A DNA stretch of 47,929 nt from an uncultured Muribaculaceae bacterium (GCA_910587185.1 CAJULY010000019.1:1-47929); one strand, 5' to 3'. Positions 9,233 to 18,478 are shown, numbered from the stretch's first letter. The notes: generated by a model not told the origin, from the sequence alone. Made by a program: numbers and translations.

Positions 9233-9940
9233 ATGGAAGTTCCGGTCAACACACAAGGTAAAATCCATGACAAGCGGCGTCCTCTGAGAATGATGCTGCG
9301 CCTGAGTGTGGTAGTGCTTTCTGTCGTCCTTCTTTATTCGATATCCTACGATATTCTCCACAGTGTGTCGTTCATCGCTGATGAACGATATCTCGGATTG
9401 CAATTCTGGATATGTGTCTTCTTTATATTTGAGGCTATATTGGAATGGGCCATTTCTCCCGATCGAAAACGGGCGTTGCTGCCTATGATCGCGCTTGTGA
9501 TTGTCTGTGTCCCTTATACTTCGATAATACATCATTTTCAATGGCACGTTTCCCCGGTAATCTATTATATACTCAGAGTACTCCCGATCGTCAGGCTGGC
9601 GGCTGTTTTCGCCGTTCTGTGGGGAGTAATGGAAAAAAACTGGGTGACCGGAATGTTTGTCACATATATTGTTATTCTGGTCATCCTTCTCTATGTATTA
9701 TCGCTGATGTTCTATGTCGAGGAACATTCAGTCAATAAAATGGTATATGACTACTGGCAATCACTGTGGTATTCTGTCATGCAGATGAATACCTGCGGAT
9801 CCAACATCAGTCCGGTCACATCCACAGGTAAGGTCATAGGCATAGTTCTGTCAGTCGCAGGACTGATAATGTTTCCCGTTTTCACGGTGTTCTTCACTCG
9901 GGCCTTCGAGAAGACGCGAGCTTCTTCACGTCCTGATTGA
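9233..9940 (+). CDS. Six-TM ion channel of the voltage-gated-like superfamily with altered selectivity filter
   Basis: A 235-residue membrane protein with the layout of a one-subunit cation channel. S1-S4 lie at about 22-42, 55-73, 82-98 and 108-130, S5 at 139-160, a pore loop at 170-195 and S6 at 200-223. The pore region reads NTCGSNISPVTSTGKVIG, which aligns with the K+-channel pattern TVGYGDxxPVTxxGK but has TCGSN in place of TVGYG. S4 has few positive charges (R115, R121), so voltage sensing is doubtful. The gene follows rlmB by 22 bases, and its last 47 bases overlap the convergent malQ gene. Ion selectivity cannot be predicted. Confidence 0.75.
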   Translation: MEVPVNTQGKIHDKRRPLRMMLRLSVVVLSVVLLYSISYDILHSVSFIADERYLGLQFWICVFFIFEAILEWAISPDRKRALLPMIALVIVCVPYTSIIHHFQWHVSPVIYYILRVLPIVRLAAVFAVLWGVMEKNWVTGMFVTYIVILVILLYVLSLMFYVEEHSVNKMVYDYWQSLWYSVMQMNTCGSNISPVTSTGKVIGIVLSVAGLIMFPVFTVFFTRAFEKTRASSRPD

Positions 9941-12560
9941 ATTCATCGGCGTCAAGCAGCCGTTCAAGAGTCAGGTGCATGCGGTAGCGCCAATAATGGT
10001 GTGAATCGGCCGGAACGTTTATCTGCTCTTCCCGAGGATCCTGACGTCGGAGATTTTTGTCGATAGAGAGCCAGTCCTGTAAAGGAAGAATGCACAGCAT
10101 GGAAGGCGCGTCAAGAGTCATTTCAAGTATTTCACGACATATCCATGGCTCAGCAAATCCGGGCGCTTTACCTTCGTGGTGAAGCATTTCATTGTAAAAT
10201 TTCTGAGCGCGGTTGTGGTCTTCTTCCCACCACTGGCGAATTCCCGGCATATCATGTGTCGAGGTCGAGCATACGGAAAGATAGGGATATTTCTTAGGAT
10301 CTGCAAATCTGACATACGGTTCCTTCGGCATTCTTTGAATCTCAAGGGAAAGAATCATCAGCTCTTTCATCACATCGGGAACACACGCCGGAATCATACC
10401 GAGATCCTCGGCACAACACAGCATTCCCGTCGAGTCGATAAGCGCCGGCAATTTCTCCATGGCGCTTTCCTTCCAGAACTCGTTGTGACGGTGATAGAAG
10501 AAATCCTCATACAATTCGTCGAACCTTGCTTTCTGTTCCTCTGACAGCGTTTTATATACAAAAGTTTTTTTTGCGTCGATACGAGGATGATAAAATTGTT
10601 TTTTTACGGGGTCCTCGATGAAAAGCACTTCGTCAATAAGGTCCATCAGCCCCGAACAGAGCCTTCTGTTGTGTTCCGTATCCTCAAATGAGCCGAAATG
10701 CCATGCTATGTCTCTCTGATCCGCGAGCGAGGGGATAAGAGAATAAAGGCCGAAACGGGTTCTGACGAGATATTTTGCCTTCACTTCATCTGCAAGATCT
10801 CCGAAAATGGAGACGATGACTTCATCCGTGATATAGGGAGCGGTATATAGAGGCGACGAGAAGAAGAATCCGTATCGGTCAAGCATCTCTTCCGGACTAA
10901 GTGGAAGTGCAGGGGAGAAAGTGCCGAGCAATCCGTGGAGCTGTGTGTTCGGTATCTGCCATATACGGAAAAATCCAAGCAGATGGTCGATTCTGTAGGC
11001 CGAGAAGTATTCGGCCATTTTGCGAAGCCGGTTTTTCCACCACGTATAACCGTCGCGTTTCATAACGTCCCATCTGTAAGTTGGGAAGCCCCAGTTTTGT
11101 CCAAGTGTGGCGAAGTCATCCGGGGGTGCGCCGGCTGAGCAGTCAAGATTGAAAAGTTCAGGGTGGAGCCACGCGTCCACGCTGCATCGCGATATACCGA
11201 TAGGTATGTCTCCTTTGAGGACCACTCCTCGGGAAGCGGCATAATCGCGGACTTCACGTAACTGTTTGTCAAGATGAAACTGAACGAATCTGTAATAATC
11301 TATGTCGTGACGGTTCTGGCTGATGAATCTTGCTATGCGTTCTTCGTCATATACGGCGAATTCTTCCCAGGCATTCATGTCGGCTGTTGAATATCGGTCG
11401 CGTAACACGCTCCATGCCGCATAGGGATTAAGCCAATAGTCGTTGTTTTCCGCAAATTTCCTGAATGCTTCCGACGTCATTTCCGCTTTTCCCTGACGCT
11501 CATAGACAAGGTGCAGATACTGGCTTTTAGCCTTGTTGACGCGCTCATAGTCAAGAGCGGAGAGTTCGTTCAGCTGACGGCGCAGAGTATCGAATTCTGC
11601 CTGCTTGGCAGGATCATCTATCGGACCGACTTCATCCAGACGTATATACATGGGATGAAGGGCAAAAGTGGAATTGGTGGTATAAGGATAGGAGTCTGTC
11701 CAGCTCTTCGACATCGTTGTGTCATTTACAGGGAGCAGCTGAATAAACTGCTGGCCGGTTTTGACCGCCCAGTCAACCATCTGTTTCAGATCAAGAAATT
11801 CTCCAACACCGAAATCCTTTTCGGATCTGAGAGAGAATACCGGAATGGCTGTGCCGGTTCCATGCCACAACGGCAACGGGTTCTCAAAGAAAAGTCCTGA
11901 TTCAATTATAGAGCCGTTGTGAACCGGGGCATTGACTCGGCATGAACGGTTTTCATGTTCTTCCCAACCCAGAGGGGCTTTGTCAGATTTTCTCAGAACG
12001 AGAAACTTATATTCGAAAAATTCCGGCAATGATGACAACGGAATCTGCGCGGTCCAGACCGGAAACGACGCCGAATTCATTACGAATGCCGCAGATGGAT
12101 TCCAGTTGCCTAATATTTCACAGCTTCCGGCTATCGCTACAACTTCATCTGGTTCGATCATCGGGGCGTCCACCCTGATTTCAAGGGTTGACTGATGGGT
12201 CGAGGAAAGATACTCGTCCTCATGTCTGCGGAATATGGCTTTTGTGAAAGCAGATGAGAAAAACGGTTTGTTTGAGGGAGTATCCTGCCATCTGTCAATG
12301 ATAATGCAATCGGTCAGATGCGCGTCAAGGCGTAAGGTTCTGGGCGCTCCCCATTCCCGACGTATATTGCCATTCTCATTCCTGACTTCATAACGGTATT
12401 CAAATACAGCCTGAGCCGGTGAAATTTCGATGACTGCGGTAGGAATGCCGTTTTCATCCTGACGCATCATCTTTCCGTCTGCAATGGAAGGAATTGATCC
12501 TACAATGTAGATCGATTCCCCCCAGCAGGTATGGTAGTCTATTTTGAATATAAGTTTCAT
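9894..12560 (-). CDS. malQ: 4-alpha-glucanotransferase (GH77) with two N-terminal CBM20-like domains
   Basis: Amylomaltase that transfers alpha-1,4-glucan segments in maltodextrin and glycogen metabolism, 888 residues. Two starch-binding CBM20-like domains come first (MKLIFKIDYHTCWGE onward, then TLEIRVDAPMIEPDE onward), as in the plant DPE2-type arrangement. The GH77 catalytic domain has YRIDHLLGFFRIW (nucleophile Asp), EDLGMIP (acid/base Glu) and STHDMPGIRQWW. I start at the ATG ending at 12560, because the residues from the farther upstream starts overlap the ribonucleotide reductase gene and lie outside the CBM20 domain. It lies 26 bases downstream of that gene and is probably co-transcribed. 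Confidence 0.92.
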   Translation of the reverse strand: MKLIFKIDYHTCWGESIYIVGSIPSIADGKMMRQDENGIPTAVIEISPAQAVFEYRYEVRNENGNIRREWGAPRTLRLDAHLTDCIIIDRWQDTPSNKPFFSSAFTKAIFRRHEDEYLSSTHQSTLEIRVDAPMIEPDEVVAIAGSCEILGNWNPSAAFVMNSASFPVWTAQIPLSSLPEFFEYKFLVLRKSDKAPLGWEEHENRSCRVNAPVHNGSIIESGLFFENPLPLWHGTGTAIPVFSLRSEKDFGVGEFLDLKQMVDWAVKTGQQFIQLLPVNDTTMSKSWTDSYPYTTNSTFALHPMYIRLDEVGPIDDPAKQAEFDTLRRQLNELSALDYERVNKAKSQYLHLVYERQGKAEMTSEAFRKFAENNDYWLNPYAAWSVLRDRYSTADMNAWEEFAVYDEERIARFISQNRHDIDYYRFVQFHLDKQLREVRDYAASRGVVLKGDIPIGISRCSVDAWLHPELFNLDCSAGAPPDDFATLGQNWGFPTYRWDVMKRDGYTWWKNRLRKMAEYFSAYRIDHLLGFFRIWQIPNTQLHGLLGTFSPALPLSPEEMLDRYGFFFSSPLYTAPYITDEVIVSIFGDLADEVKAKYLVRTRFGLYSLIPSLADQRDIAWHFGSFEDTEHNRRLCSGLMDLIDEVLFIEDPVKKQFYHPRIDAKKTFVYKTLSEEQKARFDELYEDFFYHRHNEFWKESAMEKLPALIDSTGMLCCAEDLGMIPACVPDVMKELMILSLEIQRMPKEPYVRFADPKKYPYLSVCSTSTHDMPGIRQWWEEDHNRAQKFYNEMLHHEGKAPGFAEPWICREILEMTLDAPSMLCILPLQDWLSIDKNLRRQDPREEQINVPADSHHYWRYRMHLTLERLLDADEFNQDVKKLASSRRPE

Positions 12561-12586
12561 GGTGTGTGGTTTTCGAGTGTTGTCCC

Positions 12587-15127
12587 TTATCCGCAACGTG
12601 AAGTGCCGCAGGATGTGCAGATAAGACATCCTTCCTGATAGACAAGCGTTTCTTGACCGCAGTTGGGGCATTTCTGGCCGCTGGCTTTTGTGCCGTCAGG
12701 CAGATACTTTTTCAAGGCGCGTTCAACACCCATTTTCCAGGTGTTTATCGACTGACTGTCAAGTTCCAGTCCGCTGACAAGCTTGAGTACCTGATCAATA
12801 GGCATGCCGTAACGCAACACACCCGAAATCAGTTTAGCGTAATTCCAGTATTCAGGGTTGAATTTGTCGGAAAGCCCTTCTATTGTAGTCTTATATCCGC
12901 GCTTGTTTATAAACTGGAAGTCGTAGCGTTTGTTCCCTTTGTCATCGATAGCCTTTATTATTTTTCCTTTGGTTACGGATTTCGGGCAGAAGATACCGTC
13001 TTCGTCATCCGCAAGACCCGTGAATATCTCGTAGGGACGTCCGTTAAGCAGTCCCACGAAAGCGATCCATTTTTCTTTGTTGTTCTGGAATCGGACAACA
13101 TCGGCATCGAGCTCTATCGGGCGTTTGTCAACTATCGGATGCCCGTAGGCGGGAGTCTGGGGCTGCGTTTTCTTCTTTTTCTCTACGGAGATAAGCACTC
13201 CCGAACGGGAGCCGTCGCGATATACCGTGCAGCCTTTACAACCTGACCGCCACGCTTCGACATATAATTTGCCGACAACCTCTTCGGTTATGTCGTTCGG
13301 TAGATTTATCGTTACTGAAATCGAATGGTCAACCCATTTCTGTACCGCACCCTGCATGCGCACCTTTTCGAGCCAGTCAATGTCGTTGGCTGTAGCCTTG
13401 TAATAGGGTGAACGGGCAACAAGTCTGTCAACCTCTTCCTGCGTAAGGTTATTTTTGACTTCGATTCCGTTGACCTGCATCCAGGTGATGAATTTAGGAT
13501 GATAGACAACATATTCTTCGAAGGCGTCCCCGGAATCATCAACATAATCCACTCTGACGGCAGTGTCGCTTGGGTTGACTTTACGGCGACGTTTATATAC
13601 CGGCATGAAGACCGGCTCTATGCCGCTTGAAGTGCGTGTCATGAGAGATGTAGTTCCTGTCGGAGCGATAGTAAGGCAGGCGATGTTGCGTCGGCCGTAT
13701 TTCTTCATATCCTCGTATAGTCCCGGATCAGCCTCGCGGAGACGGTTGATATAGGGATTTTCGGCTTCTCTTGCGGCATCGAATATTTCGAATGCTCCGC
13801 GTTCACGAGCCATTTCTATTGATGAACGGTAAGCGGCCAAAGCGAGTGCGCGATGAACGCTGACAGACATTTCGGTCGCTTCGGGAGTGCCGTAGCGGAA
13901 TCCGAGAGCGGCGAGCATATCGCCTTCACCTGTAGTGCCTACGCCTGTGCGTCGTCCTTTAAGAGTTTTAGCCTTGATTTTTTCCCAGAGATGTTTTTCG
14001 GTCTGTTTGACTTCTGCTGTTTCAGGGTCACTTTCGATTTTCTTGAGGATGAGATCTATTTTCTCCATTTCGAGATCAATGATGTCATCCATCATTCTCT
14101 GGGCTCTTTTTACGTGCTCGTGGAAAAGTTCGAAATCGAATTCGGCTTTGTCGGTAAACGGATTCTTGACGTAGGAATATAGATTTATCGCAAGCAGACG
14201 GCAACTGTCGTAGGGACAAAGTGGAATCTCGCCGCAAGGGTTGGTGGATATTGTCCGGAATCCGAGATCGGCATAACAGTCAGGTACGGATTCACGGGTG
14301 ATAGTGTCCCAGAACAAGACTCCCGGTTCAGCCGATTTCCAGGCATTGTGAACAATCTTGTTCCAGAGCTTTGATGCGTCGATATCTTTATATGATGTCG
14401 GATTGTCGGAATCAACAGGGAATTTCTGACGGTAGGGGACACCGTCAACTGCCGCCTGCATGAACTCATCGTCGATGCGGACCGAAACGTTTGCTCCGGT
14501 GATTTTACCTTCAGTCATTTTGGCATCGATGAAAGCTTCAGAATCAGGATGTTTTATGCTGACTGTGAGCATGAGAGCTCCGCGTCGGCCGTCCTGAGCC
14601 ACTTCTCGTGTCGAATTGGAGTATCGTTCCATGAAAGGGACGAGACCGGTTGACGTAAGGGCCGAATTTTTTACCGGAGTGCCTTTGGGGCGTATATGGG
14701 ACAGGTCATGGCCTACCCCTCCGCGGCGTTTCATAAGCTGAACCTGTTCTTCGTCTATTTTTATCACTCCACCGTAAGAGTCAGGCGTTCCGTCAACCCC
14801 AATGACGAAGCAGTTGCTAAGAGAGGAAACCTGAAGATTGTTGCCTATTCCTGACATAGGACTTCCCTGGGGTACGATATAGCGGAAATCTTTAAGTAAT
14901 GCGAATATCTCGTCGTAGCTCATCGGAGAAGGGTATTTTTCCTCGATTCGATGTATTTCTGACGCTATGCGGTGGTGCATGTCATCAGGTGTAAGCTCAT
15001 AGAGTTCGCCGGCCGAGTTCTTCAAGGCATATTTGCTTACCCATACACGGGCTGCCAGTTCGTCGCCGTCAAAATACTTCAAAGAAGCTTCAAAAGCTTC
15101 ATCGTAGGTGTATTTCTTTGTTTCCAC
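12587..15127 (-). CDS. Adenosylcobalamin-dependent (class II) ribonucleotide reductase
   Basis: Reduces ribonucleotides to deoxyribonucleotides with an adenosylcobalamin-derived radical, 846 residues. Visible landmarks are SSLSNCFVIG (active-site Cys near 106), NPCGEIPLCPYDSC, IAPTGTTSLMTRTSSG and the C-terminal redox/zinc-like segment CPNCGQ...CTSCGTSRCG. A late segment CKGCTVYRDGSRSGVL is typical of NrdJ-type enzymes. Use of the enzyme makes dNTP supply depend on cobalamin but not on oxygen. A promoter lies about 55 bases upstream. No cobalamin riboswitch fits in that short leader. Confidence 0.93.
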   Translation of the reverse strand: METKKYTYDEAFEASLKYFDGDELAARVWVSKYALKNSAGELYELTPDDMHHRIASEIHRIEEKYPSPMSYDEIFALLKDFRYIVPQGSPMSGIGNNLQVSSLSNCFVIGVDGTPDSYGGVIKIDEEQVQLMKRRGGVGHDLSHIRPKGTPVKNSALTSTGLVPFMERYSNSTREVAQDGRRGALMLTVSIKHPDSEAFIDAKMTEGKITGANVSVRIDDEFMQAAVDGVPYRQKFPVDSDNPTSYKDIDASKLWNKIVHNAWKSAEPGVLFWDTITRESVPDCYADLGFRTISTNPCGEIPLCPYDSCRLLAINLYSYVKNPFTDKAEFDFELFHEHVKRAQRMMDDIIDLEMEKIDLILKKIESDPETAEVKQTEKHLWEKIKAKTLKGRRTGVGTTGEGDMLAALGFRYGTPEATEMSVSVHRALALAAYRSSIEMARERGAFEIFDAAREAENPYINRLREADPGLYEDMKKYGRRNIACLTIAPTGTTSLMTRTSSGIEPVFMPVYKRRRKVNPSDTAVRVDYVDDSGDAFEEYVVYHPKFITWMQVNGIEVKNNLTQEEVDRLVARSPYYKATANDIDWLEKVRMQGAVQKWVDHSISVTINLPNDITEEVVGKLYVEAWRSGCKGCTVYRDGSRSGVLISVEKKKKTQPQTPAYGHPIVDKRPIELDADVVRFQNNKEKWIAFVGLLNGRPYEIFTGLADDEDGIFCPKSVTKGKIIKAIDDKGNKRYDFQFINKRGYKTTIEGLSDKFNPEYWNYAKLISGVLRYGMPIDQVLKLVSGLELDSQSINTWKMGVERALKKYLPDGTKASGQKCPNCGQETLVYQEGCLICTSCGTSRCG

Positions 15128-15182
15128 GTCAGGATTTCGTTAAAAAATAATGTTTTGTATGGTTGATGATTTTTTTCAAGTG

Positions 15183-15214
15183 CAAAGTTGGCTAAACTTT
15201 ATGAAATATCAAAG
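15183..15214 (-). promoter_or_regulatory. Probable promoter of the ribonucleotide reductase gene
   Basis: On the - strand, CTTTG (15214-15210) is followed after 19 bases by CAACTTTG (15190-15183). The latter matches the -7 consensus TAnnTTTG except for the first base. The leader to the start codon at 15127 would be about 50 bases. The rest of 15128-15389 is AT-rich and holds only this and the divergent nitroreductase promoter. Confidence 0.45.
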
Positions 15215-15336
15215 CTTTTATGCTTTTAACTTTTAAAAAAATAAAAGTTTTCGGTTTGTATTGGATAATAAGCTGAATTATAGCAATATGTGTATTTTGG
15301 TGTTGATAAATTGTTAACTAAAAAATGATTTTGAAG

Positions 15337-15367
15337 TTGCACTTGGAACGGAAATTGAGTATATTTG
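15337..15367 (+). promoter_or_regulatory. Promoter of the nitroreductase gene
   Basis: A -7 element TATATTTG (15360-15367) has a TTG 20 bases upstream (15337-15339). This is the same GTTGC and spacing as in front of the PBP1A gene. It predicts a leader of about 20 bases before the ATG at 15390. Confidence 0.65.
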
Positions 15368-15389
15368 GGCCACTAAACAATAAGAAAAT

Positions 15390-16145
15390 ATGAACGATTC
15401 AGATTTTTTTCAGACACGCAGAACTGTTCGCAGATATTCCGACCGTGAAGTGACGGATAATGAGCTTGTTGATATGATTGAGCTGGCATCTCATGCGCCG
15501 ACGACCGGAAATATGCAGCTTTACAGCGTTGTCGTGACCCGTAGCGAGGAGGGAAAAAAGAAATTGGCTCCTTTGCATTTCAACCAGCCTCAGGTAACAG
15601 GATGCAGCGTTGTTCTGACATTTTGTGCCGATTATAACCGTTTTGTCCGCTGGTGTGAGGAAAGCGACGCAAAACCGGGGTATGATAATTTTCAGTCATT
15701 CGTTACGGCTGTGCTCGATACTGCGCTTTTTGCACAGCAGTTCTGTACTATAGCGGAGATGCGCGGATTGGGATGCTGTTATCTGGGAACGACCACTTAT
15801 ACGGCTCCCGAGATTGCAGAGGCATTAAAGCTTCCTAAACGTGTCGTCCCCCTGACTACGATAACCGTGGGATATCCCGAAGGCGAGACTCAGGTAAGTG
15901 ACAGGATTCCTGTTGATGCTATAATCCACAATGAAGAATATCACGACTATTCCGCAGGTCGCATAAAGGAAATCTTTGCAGAGAAAGAGGCTCGTGAAGA
16001 CAGCCGGAGATTTGTGGAAGAAAACGGTAAGAAAACGTTGGCACAGGTGTTTACCGATGTCAGATACACTTTGGAAAACAATCTTCTGTTCTCAAAGCTT
16101 TATCTTGACTTTATTGTCAAGCAGGGCTTCGATCTTCCCGAATAA
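15390..16145 (+). CDS. Nitroreductase family protein (NfsA-like flavin oxidoreductase)
   Basis: FMN-dependent NAD(P)H oxidoreductase, 251 residues. The N-terminal signature RRTVRRYSDREVTDNEL and the following SHAPTTGNMQLYSVVV are those of the nitroreductase fold. GLGCCYLGTTTY and VGYPEGETQVSDRIP match the NfsA/FRP branch, which has a C-terminal extension. The physiological substrate is unknown. It has its own promoter. Its last 54 bases overlap the end of the convergent acyltransferase gene. Confidence 0.87.
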   Translation: MNDSDFFQTRRTVRRYSDREVTDNELVDMIELASHAPTTGNMQLYSVVVTRSEEGKKKLAPLHFNQPQVTGCSVVLTFCADYNRFVRWCEESDAKPGYDNFQSFVTAVLDTALFAQQFCTIAEMRGLGCCYLGTTTYTAPEIAEALKLPKRVVPLTTITVGYPEGETQVSDRIPVDAIIHNEEYHDYSAGRIKEIFAEKEAREDSRRFVEENGKKTLAQVFTDVRYTLENNLLFSKLYLDFIVKQGFDLPE

Positions 16146-17123
16146 CTTCCGGCGAATGAAATCAGCAGCGCTTGAAGTCAAGTAAATCGCTGCCGTGAAG
16201 GCCACGCAGAAAATAGTGTAGCCGGTGAGTGAACCGAAGTTCCAGACCCTCACGGCAAGAGGGCGCACGATGTTGCCCCAGATAAGCGGGTTCTTGTGGA
16301 TGAGGTAGGCCGCGAAAGCTCCTTTGGCAAGATTGTTTATTGTTTCAGACTGTACCCTCAGAGTCAGAAAACAAATGAACAACGACACGGAAGAGACGAT
16401 AACCCATGGAGAATTATATGCATATACCATGGTCGGAGGAAGCCACACGGCAAGTAATGCCGTGACTGCCGTAGCAGTTCCATAAACGCAAGCCGAAAGA
16501 AACCGTATTTTCTTACGGGCAACTTTTATGACATCTCTTTCAAGTGATATGTAGCGCCCGATCAGATACATCATGATTAATTGGATGACTGTGTAGCCTG
16601 TCGGGTTGAAATTACCTTCCCAAAGCCATCCGCACCAGATGTTGGCGATTACGAACAGCCCGAGCCATAAACGGAATTGTTGTCGGGAAATCGAGCTTAT
16701 TGCTGAATTAAGCATAGGGCTGAGCAGATATAAAAGCATGTAAGCCGGCACATACCAGAGATCGGTGTGGGTAAATACCATCCATGATTCGAACCAGCCT
16801 TTCCATGACCATGCAGAAGGGGCATATATTGCAAATGCAGTATATATCCCGACCGAATAGAACATGCACATCAAAGTGAATTTCAAAAATCCAGCCGGAC
16901 GGGCTCGGATGCCGAAATAACCTGAGATAAGAGTGAAACAGTTTACCCCTACAATCGTTATGCTCTCCACGGCGATTCTCCACGCGTCTGAGGCAGACGT
17001 CCCCGCAAGCGAACCCGGAGTCGGAAGACCGAGTGAAGCTCCGTCGAGATGGACCGTGATGACGGCCATCATGGACAGGATTCGTAGAAATTCTATGTTG
17101 GACTGTCGTTCCGCTGCCATCAT
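16092..17123 (-). CDS. Membrane acyltransferase (acyltransferase 3 family)
   Basis: A 343-residue polytopic membrane protein with about ten hydrophobic segments. It begins MMAAERQSNIEFLRILSMMAVITVH, the usual start of acyltransferase 3 proteins, with the family His at VITVH and SGYFGIR after the second segment. Family members move acetyl or other acyl groups to surface sugars or peptidoglycan. The substrate is not visible here. Its start codon overlaps the kinase stop by 4 bases (ATGA), so it is the last gene of the kinase/phosphatase/SEDS-PBP operon and is probably translated by coupling. A role in modifying the envelope polymer made by that operon is inference. Confidence 0.83.
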   Translation of the reverse strand: MMAAERQSNIEFLRILSMMAVITVHLDGASLGLPTPGSLAGTSASDAWRIAVESITIVGVNCFTLISGYFGIRARPAGFLKFTLMCMFYSVGIYTAFAIYAPSAWSWKGWFESWMVFTHTDLWYVPAYMLLYLLSPMLNSAISSISRQQFRLWLGLFVIANIWCGWLWEGNFNPTGYTVIQLIMMYLIGRYISLERDVIKVARKKIRFLSACVYGTATAVTALLAVWLPPTMVYAYNSPWVIVSSVSLFICFLTLRVQSETINNLAKGAFAAYLIHKNPLIWGNIVRPLAVRVWNFGSLTGYTIFCVAFTAAIYLTSSAADFIRRKLFGKIEALLDNKVKIKL

Positions 17124-18469
17124 ATATCTTTTATGGCGATGAAATATCTTTCACCACAGGCATTTTCGCTATCACTCTCTGTCCAGACATCCTCTGGAAG
17201 AAGAGCCGTGGATCGTAACCGGCTGACTTCCTCGGAAGAGGGCAGCCGACAGCCGGGAGGCAATATAAAGCAATTGTCATGATACCATTCTTTCGATGGA
17301 TCGGAAAGCAATTCAAAATCTTCCTGTCTTATTGCCCGAAGCCGGCGTAAGGGATGCTCGCTTCTTGCTACGATTACAGGGGTCTTACGCACGTCATTCT
17401 GCATTTCTGACAATCTTTTCCGCAGATCCGCGTTTTCGGCCCGTAAGGTTGCGATAAGATTTTGGTCTTTGGTTTCCTGGCAAGAGCTGACGGAAAGAAT
17501 GGCATGAAGCATTTCTTTCGCATTTCTGTAACGGTCTTCGGGACGTTTCTCGAGACATTTCATTATCACTTCATCAAGTTCCTCCGGATAATCTCTGATA
17601 TATTTTTCTCCGGGGTGCGTCTCTTCGAAAACCTCTTGGCGTAAAGGTCCTATCGGAGCCGGCGTCTCGTGAAGCTGCTGATCATAAATACGGCTGATGT
17701 CAGCCATTCCGTTTCCATGTCCCATGACGAAAGGAACCCTGCCGGTCAGAATCTCATAAAGCAATATCCCGAGACTATAGACATCGGAGGCTGCGGTGAT
17801 TTCCTTTCCGTCAAGTTTCTCCGGCGACGAATATTCATAAGCGCCGTCAGCCCGTGAAGAACTTTTTACGCAGCGGTCACCCTGAATGGCAAGTCCGAAA
17901 TCAAGAAGAATATATCGCCCGTCATAGAAACGGCGCATGATGTTATTGGAATGGAGATCGTTATGGTTCACGCAGTATTTTGCCTGGAGTTCTTTCTCTT
18001 TTTCCGGCGTTATGATGAACTTGCTTCCGTCTTCGGGATCAGGTTCAAGCTCATCCTCATTGGGATCCATGAGAAAGCGATAAAGGTCAGCGTGGCAATA
18101 ACCGACAGCGCCGACTATGCCTTTGGCGAATTTCCAGAATTCTTCCATAGGTATCCATCGGTGTTCTTTTATATAGTCGGTCAGTGTCTGGCCGTCGATA
18201 TAGTCCATTTCAACGAGCGCATGATTGTTTATCAGGCGCGGCTGATAGATGTGGATGATGTTCGGATGGCTTCCGTTGCCTATTTTCAGCATCAGTCTGC
18301 ACTCGTTGAGGAAGCTGCGATAAGCACGGTCATTTTCGCTGTCAACCATTTCGTTGGAAATTTTCACGGCGCGAATATATCCCAGCTTGTTGTGTCGCAC
18401 TTTATAGACTGCGGCAAAGCTGCCGCGGCCTATGAGCATCAGTTTTTTATATTCTTCTGTGAACGGCAT
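17120..18469 (-). CDS. Soluble Ser/Thr protein kinase, non-RD type
   Basis: Hanks-type kinase of 449 residues with no membrane segment and no PASTA repeats. Motifs: glycine loop GRGSFAAV (14-21), AVK with K36, E56, catalytic loop HNDLHSNN (169-176), DFG (190-192), SSPE in place of APE (214-217) and DVYSLGILLYE. The catalytic loop has Asn for Arg (non-RD) and His for the usual Lys of HRDLKPEN. An acidic insert lies at about 130-165. The activation segment has serines but no threonine. After the kinase domain come a short coiled coil (about 340-365) and a C-terminal domain with LPSSEEVSRL and VWTES. It lies 9 bases after an FHA gene and is the kinase partner of the PP2C phosphatase in the same operon. 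Confidence 0.88.
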   Translation of the reverse strand: MPFTEEYKKLMLIGRGSFAAVYKVRHNKLGYIRAVKISNEMVDSENDRAYRSFLNECRLMLKIGNGSHPNIIHIYQPRLINNHALVEMDYIDGQTLTDYIKEHRWIPMEEFWKFAKGIVGAVGYCHADLYRFLMDPNEDELEPDPEDGSKFIITPEKEKELQAKYCVNHNDLHSNNIMRRFYDGRYILLDFGLAIQGDRCVKSSSRADGAYEYSSPEKLDGKEITAASDVYSLGILLYEILTGRVPFVMGHGNGMADISRIYDQQLHETPAPIGPLRQEVFEETHPGEKYIRDYPEELDEVIMKCLEKRPEDRYRNAKEMLHAILSVSSCQETKDQNLIATLRAENADLRKRLSEMQNDVRKTPVIVARSEHPLRRLRAIRQEDFELLSDPSKEWYHDNCFILPPGCRLPSSEEVSRLRSTALLPEDVWTESDSENACGERYFIAIKDI

Positions 18470-18478
18470 GATCGGTTA

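Noticed and set aside
15128..15389. Possible cobalamin riboswitch before the B12-dependent ribonucleotide reductase
   Set aside because: The leader predicted from the promoter is only about 50 bases, and no B12-box or multi-stem structure is visible.
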